A program made the position numbers and the translations under genes. A DNA stretch of 64,000 nucleotides. Origin: Hyphomicrobiales bacterium (GTDB taxonomy: Bacteria; Pseudomonadota; Alphaproteobacteria; Rhizobiales; Rhizobiaceae). The stretch lies in the NCBI GenBank assembly GCA_900472675.1, contig UCJA01000010.1, positions 310,001 through 374,000 of the forward strand, in the 5' to 3' direction. Every line of letters starts with the position of its first letter. Position 1 is the first letter of the stretch. Under the pieces are notes generated by a model. That model did no database searches and was not told the DNA's origin. It saw only the letters and a list, made by a program, of their open reading frames with translations. Positions 60,160 to 64,000 of the stretch are shown here, piece after piece.

Positions 60160-61086
60160 ATGCTTCGTTTCGCTACCGTCCGCCTCCTTCGCGCGCTGAT
60201 CACCATCCTGGCTGTCATCACCTTTGCCTTCGTCGTGTTGCGCCTGTCGGGTGATCCGGCCCAGGTCATGCTGGGTCCCGACGTGCCGCAGGAATCCGTC
60301 GATGCCTTCCGCAAGGCATGGGGCCTCGATCAGCCTCTGTGGATCCAGTACCTCGCCTATATCCGGGCGATCTTCACCGGCGATTTCGGCGTTTCCATGC
60401 GCGACAAGGCCTCGGCCATGCAGCTGGTGATCGAGCGCATTCCCGCCACGCTGCAACTGACGATCCCGGCGCTTTTCCTGAAGGTCGTGATCGGCATCCC
60501 GGCCGGCGTTTATGCGGCTCTTCACCGCCAGAGCGCCGTCGATCGGGGCGTGATCCTGGCGGCAATCTTCGGCTTCACCATCCCGTCTTTCGTCATGGGC
60601 CTGCTGCTGGTGCTGATCTTCTCGATCACGCTCGGTCTGCTTCCCTCGGGCGGTCAGGACACCTGGCAGCACGGCATCCTGCCGACCCTGACGATGAGCA
60701 TCGGCGGCATCGGCATTCTTGCGCGTTTTTCGAGAAGTGCGATGATCGAGGTGATGGGCCAGCCCTATATCCGCACGGCATCTGCCAAGGGGATGAAGTG
60801 GCAGGACGTCGTCTGGAAGCATGCGCTGCCGAATGCGGCAGTCCCCATCGTCACCATCGTCGGCTTCATGGTCGGCACGCTGATCGCCGGCGCCGTGGTT
60901 GTGGAATCGATCTTCTCCTGGCCCGGCATCGGCCGGCTGCTGGTGGTCTCCGTCAGCAACCGGGACCTGGCGGTCGTGCAGTGCATCCTCCTGATGATCG
61001 CCGCGACCATGGTCGTGTCCAATCTCATCGTCGACCTGCTCTACGGATTTCTCGATCCACGGCTTCGCGCCCAGAGCGCCCACTAA
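60160..61086 (+). CDS. Oligopeptide-type ABC transporter permease (DppB type)
   Basis: A 308-residue inner-membrane protein with about six helices. The family start is RLLRALITILAVITFAFVVLRLSGDPA, and the EAA loop is QPYIRTASAKGMKWQDVVWKHALPNAAVPIVT. It lies 12 bases after the ATPase gene and 15 before its partner permease. Confidence 0.94.
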   Translation: MLRFATVRLLRALITILAVITFAFVVLRLSGDPAQVMLGPDVPQESVDAFRKAWGLDQPLWIQYLAYIRAIFTGDFGVSMRDKASAMQLVIERIPATLQLTIPALFLKVVIGIPAGVYAALHRQSAVDRGVILAAIFGFTIPSFVMGLLLVLIFSITLGLLPSGGQDTWQHGILPTLTMSIGGIGILARFSRSAMIEVMGQPYIRTASAKGMKWQDVVWKHALPNAAVPIVTIVGFMVGTLIAGAVVVESIFSWPGIGRLLVVSVSNRDLAVVQCILLMIAATMVVSNLIVDLLYGFLDPRLRAQSAH

Positions 61087-61101
61087 GAGAGGATGCCGGT
61101 C

Positions 61102-61983
61102 ATGACCGTTGCCGATATCGCCAACCCGCAATCTCCCAGTCTTTCGCTCTTTACGCGCCTCATCAAGCAGCTGCGCAAGGTTCCCTTCTCGGTTACATTT
61201 GGCATCGTCTGGCTCGTTGCCATGGTGTTCGTAGCCTTTTTCGCAGACATGATCCGCCCCTATGGCATCACTGCCATGGATCTGCGCGCACGCCTGTCGA
61301 TGCCGGGCAATCCCGCGCATCTGCTGGGCACTGACGAACTCGGCCGCGATGTCCTGTCCCGCCTGCTCCAGTCGATCCGGGTTTCGCTGGCGATTGCTTT
61401 CGGGGCCACCATCATTTCCGCCGTGTTCGGAACGGCGCTCGGCTTTGCAGCGGCAAAGTTCCGCGGCGTGGTGGAACATCTCGTTCTGGTACTGGCCGAT
61501 TTCCAGGCGGCACTGCCCTTCCTGATCATGTCGCTGGCGGTGCTTGCCTTCTTCGGCTCGTCGATGCCACTGCTGATCGGCCTGATGGGGTTTTACGGCT
61601 GGGAGCGCTACGCCCGCATTGCCCGCGGCCTTGCAATTTCGGCCAGTGCGCAGGGCTATGCGGCTGCCATCGTGCAACTCGGTGCCACGCCGGCGCGCGT
61701 CTATATGCATCACATCCTGCCGAACGTCGCCTCGACGCTGATCGTCTCGATGACGCTGACCTTCCCGGAGATCATCCTGATGGAAAGCGGACTGTCTTTC
61801 CTCGGGCTCGGGGTGCAGCCACCGGAAACCAGCCTCGGCAACATGGTGGGCTTCGGCCGCGAATACCTGACCCGTGCACCGTGGATTATGCTGGCCCCTG
61901 CCGTCGTCATCATGGTGACGACGCTCTCCATCTCTCTCGTCGGTGACTGGCTGCGCGACAAGCTCGATCCGACACTTCGCTGA
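61102..61983 (+). CDS. Oligopeptide-type ABC transporter permease (DppC type)
   Basis: A 293-residue permease with the N-terminal OppC-like segment, then LLGTDELGRDVLSRLLQSIRVSLAIAFGAT and the EAA loop ISASAQGYAAAIVQLGATPARVYMHHILPNVASTLIV. ATG 61102 is favoured over ATG 61093 because GAGAGG lies at the right distance only for the former. It completes the importer with 60160. Confidence 0.94.
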   Translation: MTVADIANPQSPSLSLFTRLIKQLRKVPFSVTFGIVWLVAMVFVAFFADMIRPYGITAMDLRARLSMPGNPAHLLGTDELGRDVLSRLLQSIRVSLAIAFGATIISAVFGTALGFAAAKFRGVVEHLVLVLADFQAALPFLIMSLAVLAFFGSSMPLLIGLMGFYGWERYARIARGLAISASAQGYAAAIVQLGATPARVYMHHILPNVASTLIVSMTLTFPEIILMESGLSFLGLGVQPPETSLGNMVGFGREYLTRAPWIMLAPAVVIMVTTLSISLVGDWLRDKLDPTLR

Positions 61984-62002
61984 ACCATTCTAGGAGACGA
62001 TC

Positions 62003-62761
62003 ATGACGAAGATCACCGGCCATCGCGGCGCCCGCAATCTCTGGCCTGAAAATTCCCTCACGGGCTTTCGCAACGTGCTCGCGCTCGGCGTCGATGCGAT
62101 CGAATTCGACGTGCATCTGACGGATGCCGGCGAACTGGTCGTCATCCATGATGCGACGCTCGATCGCACGACGGACAAGACTGGACCGGTCCGCGCTTTG
62201 TCGCCGGCTGCCCGGACCGAAACGCATCTGCAGGCCTCCACGGATACCGTTCCGACGCTGTCGGAGGTGCTCGATATCCTGGCCGGGGCCGACGGCAAGC
62301 AGTTGCATGTGGAAATCAAGTCGGACGAGGCCAAGCAGCCCTATCCGGGTATCACCGAAAAAGTGGTCGCGGAGATCGAGCGCTTCGGGCTTGCCGGACG
62401 CTGCCATCTGACCTCTTTTGACGTCTCGGTCCTCGAAGAATGCCGGCGCGTGGCACCCCAGATCGCCCGCCTGGTTTCCGTCAATGCGGAATGGGCCGAT
62501 GCACAGGGTGGCCTTCAAGCCTTTCTCGCAAGGGTCGATGGTCTCGTCGATATCGTTGCCATTCACCACGAGCTGATGGCGGCCGAATGGTCCATGATTA
62601 CCGAAAAGCTGCCTCTCGAGCGCCTTTGCGTCTGGACGCTGAACGATGAGGCGCTGATCCGTCCCTGGCTTGCGCGCGGGATCGGGCACCTGACGTCCGA
62701 CAGCCCGGACCTTGCCCTCAATCTCCGTCGCGAGATCCAATTCCAATCCGAACCTGCTTGA
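62003..62761 (+). CDS. Glycerophosphodiester phosphodiesterase family protein (cytoplasmic)
   Basis: A 252-residue TIM-barrel phosphodiesterase of the UgpQ class. Catalytic and metal residues appear as GHRGARNLWPENS, IEFDVHLTDAGELVVIHDATLDRTT and VEIKSDE. It has no signal peptide, so it acts on a substrate after import, releasing an alcohol and a sugar or glycerol phosphate. It directly follows the family-5 importer genes and precedes an isomerase gene. In agrocinopine catabolism a GDPD-like enzyme occupies the same role, which makes a sugar-phosphodiester substrate an attractive inference. Confidence 0.92.
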   Translation: MTKITGHRGARNLWPENSLTGFRNVLALGVDAIEFDVHLTDAGELVVIHDATLDRTTDKTGPVRALSPAARTETHLQASTDTVPTLSEVLDILAGADGKQLHVEIKSDEAKQPYPGITEKVVAEIERFGLAGRCHLTSFDVSVLEECRRVAPQIARLVSVNAEWADAQGGLQAFLARVDGLVDIVAIHHELMAAEWSMITEKLPLERLCVWTLNDEALIRPWLARGIGHLTSDSPDLALNLRREIQFQSEPA

Positions 62762-62774
62762 AAGGAACATCTAC

Positions 62775-63689
62775 ATGAGCAAGATCATCGGCACGGGCTT
62801 CAACGCCGGCTCCACCAATGGAGAGCTTGAGAGCCTCGAACAGGAACTGCGCGTTCTCGCAGACATCGGCGTCGACACCGTCGAACTCGGTCTGACCAGC
62901 CTCGACCTGATCGCCGGCGGCCGGATCATCCCGGAGCGGGCCGATCGGCTGGTCGCCCTGACCAAGCAGTTCGATTTCCGCTACACGGTTCACGGCCTGG
63001 TCTCGTCCAATTTCATGGACCCGGAGACCTGCCGCTACCAGATCGATGCCGCCAAGGCGCTTGCCCAGGTCTGCGATCGGATCGGTGCCCGCATCCTCGT
63101 GCAGCACGGCGGTAGCTTGCGTGCTGAGCAGATCTTCGAGCGCGCCGATGCCGACAAACGCGAACGCGAAGCGCTTCTGGAACTGGCAGAATTCTGCAAG
63201 CCTTACGGCGTGCGGATCGCTTTCGAGAACATCTTCACCACGGAACTTGGCCAGTATCGCCAGACACCGACCCAGATCGCCGAGACGGTCAAGGCCGTCG
63301 GTCATCCGAACCTTGTGGCGCTGATCGACTTCAGCCACGCCTATATCGAATCCACCTATCGGGGCCTGAATTTCCGCGAGGAACTGCGCGCCATGGCACC
63401 GGTCGCCGGCCATCTGCATGTGCATGACAGCTTTGGCCGCCCGCAGGCCTTCTACAAGGCCTACCACGTGCAGGAGAACACGGCGCTCGGCATCGGCGAT
63501 CTGCACATGCCGCTCGGCTGGGGCGACATCGATTGGGAAGATATCTTCTCGGAACTGACATTCCTGCCGGAAACGGTTCTGATGATGGAAATCGGCCGCC
63601 GGTACCATGCGGAGCAGCCGGAGAGCCTTGCCCGCGCACGGCAGATCATCGCTCGGAGAAGCGAGCATGCTGTGATCGCAGCGGAATAG
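62775..63689 (+). CDS. Sugar phosphate isomerase/epimerase (AP endonuclease 2-type TIM barrel)
   Basis: A 304-residue xylose-isomerase-like TIM-barrel protein. Metal-site candidates are Glu in RIAFENIFTT, Asp and His in ALIDFSHAYIES, His/Asp in GHLHVHDSFGRP and Glu in VLMMEIGRRY. Such enzymes isomerise or epimerise sugars and inositols. GAAAGGA precedes ATG 62775, 13 bases after the phosphodiesterase gene. It is the last gene of the operon, before a strong terminator, and probably processes the carbohydrate freed by the phosphodiesterase. Confidence 0.88.
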   Translation: MSKIIGTGFNAGSTNGELESLEQELRVLADIGVDTVELGLTSLDLIAGGRIIPERADRLVALTKQFDFRYTVHGLVSSNFMDPETCRYQIDAAKALAQVCDRIGARILVQHGGSLRAEQIFERADADKREREALLELAEFCKPYGVRIAFENIFTTELGQYRQTPTQIAETVKAVGHPNLVALIDFSHAYIESTYRGLNFREELRAMAPVAGHLHVHDSFGRPQAFYKAYHVQENTALGIGDLHMPLGWGDIDWEDIFSELTFLPETVLMMEIGRRYHAEQPESLARARQIIARRSEHAVIAAE

Positions 63690-63700
63690 GCACTGCCAGG

Positions 63701-63740
63701 TTTAGTGCCGCCCGCATGCTTTGTTGCGGGTGGCACTAAA
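63701..63740 (+). terminator. Terminator of the family-5 ABC operon
   Basis: TTTAGTGCCGCCCGC (63701-63715) pairs with GCGGGTGGCACTAAA (63726-63740) over 15 bp with one G-U pair. A-run and T-run flank the stem, allowing termination from either side. Confidence 0.85.
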
Positions 63741-63755
63741 ACGGGCGGTGATTGG

Positions 63756-63803
63756 TGATACGTAAGCGGATCACTTTATCAAAAATGATCCGCTTACGTA
63801 TCA
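63756..63803. repeat. Perfect 18-bp inverted repeat in front of the HipB-like gene
   Basis: TGATACGTAAGCGGATCA (63756-63773) and its exact complement (63786-63803) flank a 12-base spacer. TACGTATCA recurs at 63836-63844 and a related GATAGGTATC at 63863-63872, next to a TTGACA (63808-63813), suggesting an array of operator half-sites over the promoter of the next gene. Confidence 0.75.
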
Positions 63804-63875
63804 TGCATTGACATTCATAGCTCAGTTGACGCCTATACGTATCATCTTTGCTGTGATGATCTGATAGGTATCTTG

Positions 63876-64000
63876 ATGACAACCGAATCCTACGCCCTGG
63901 TTGAGATCGGCCGCCTCTTGAAGACGGCGCGTATCGCCCAGGCAATGACTCAGGAGCAGGTTGCCGACCTGGCAGGCATCTCGCGCCCACGCTACCGCGA
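63876..64000 (+). CDS. XRE-family HTH regulator, HipB-like antitoxin candidate (partial)
   Basis: Only the first 41 codons are in the window. After MTTESYALVEIGRLLK comes a Cro/CI helix-turn-helix TARIAQAMTQEQVADLAGISRPRYR. The position of the helix-turn-helix close to the N-terminus and the palindrome-rich promoter are typical of HipB-type antitoxins that repress their own operon. The partner toxin, if any, lies beyond the right edge. AGG lies 7 bases before the ATG. Confidence 0.7.
   Translation, partial: MTTESYALVEIGRLLKTARIAQAMTQEQVADLAGISRPRYR

Noticed and set aside
60154..61713. 519-codon open frame antisense to the two permease genes
   Set aside because: His/Gln/Asp-rich shadow of hydrophobic permease coding sequence.

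Overview
This is a 64 kb high-GC chromosomal or megaplasmid segment from an alphaproteobacterium, most likely a member of the Rhizobiaceae (Rhizobium/Agrobacterium/Sinorhizobium relatives). The basis is the density of ABC and TRAP uptake operons, FCD-type GntR regulators, multiple CHASE2/GGDEF/EAL proteins, FixJ-type response regulators and the general gene style. No rRNA, tRNA, IS element, prophage or CRISPR array was found. Nearly all sequence is coding, and genes are grouped in tight operons with 1-8 base overlaps.

Layout. 1-2670: leftward polar amino-acid ABC importer (ATPase cut by the window edge) behind a clear sigma70-like promoter with an overlapping palindrome. 2822-6178: a membrane GGDEF-EAL protein, divergent from a SAM methyltransferase. 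6335-17002: a sugar-acid catabolic island. It holds an enolase-superfamily dehydratase, a DMT permease, a leftward operon (FAH-family enzyme, then TRAP subunits Q, M and P), a FadR-type regulator with an FAD-linked oxidase, and a DenD-like dehydrogenase with a 3-hydroxyisobutyrate-dehydrogenase-type reductase. Matching TTGTCTGA(C/T)AA palindromes lie in front of two of these operons. 17107-20794: lytic transglycosylase, malQ and two small envelope proteins.

20857-27177: a two-gene operon of a FecR-TPR-beta-barrel fusion and a CHASE2 adenylate cyclase, with a divergent three-helix membrane protein resembling the DUF5706/Pycsar-effector group. 27297-30053: ene-reductase, a hypothetical protein and a beta-propeller lactonase. 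30050-38497: a divergent Liv-type ABC cluster with two aldo-keto reductases (one fused to a Rid domain), a TIGR04076 protein and a FadR-type regulator sitting over a palindrome. 38729-41040: a second amino-acid ABC importer. 41082-48261: rsgA, a second FecR protein (with a PGKP-rich tail) divergent from a CHASE2-(degenerate GGDEF)-EAL protein, an exonuclease and dinB.

48385-55177: a stress/signalling block with a cNMP-binding-domain flavoprotein lacking the thioredoxin-reductase CxxC, a UBP-type zinc finger protein, a single-domain receiver, a FixJ-like regulator with its histidine kinase, dps, and a chloroperoxidase-type hydrolase with an optional Tat leader. 55287-63689: a SorC regulator divergent from a family-5 ABC importer, a cytoplasmic glycerophosphodiesterase-type enzyme and a TIM-barrel isomerase, resembling an opine-phosphodiester (acc-like) uptake-and-cleavage operon. 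The window ends in a HipB-like regulator behind a perfect 18-bp inverted repeat.

The most striking theme is the recurrence of FecR + CHASE2 modules: two unrelated loci in one window pair an exported FecR protein with a CHASE2 receptor, once with cyclic-nucleotide synthesis as output and once with cyclic-di-GMP turnover. The first is also close to a putative nucleotide-gated membrane effector.
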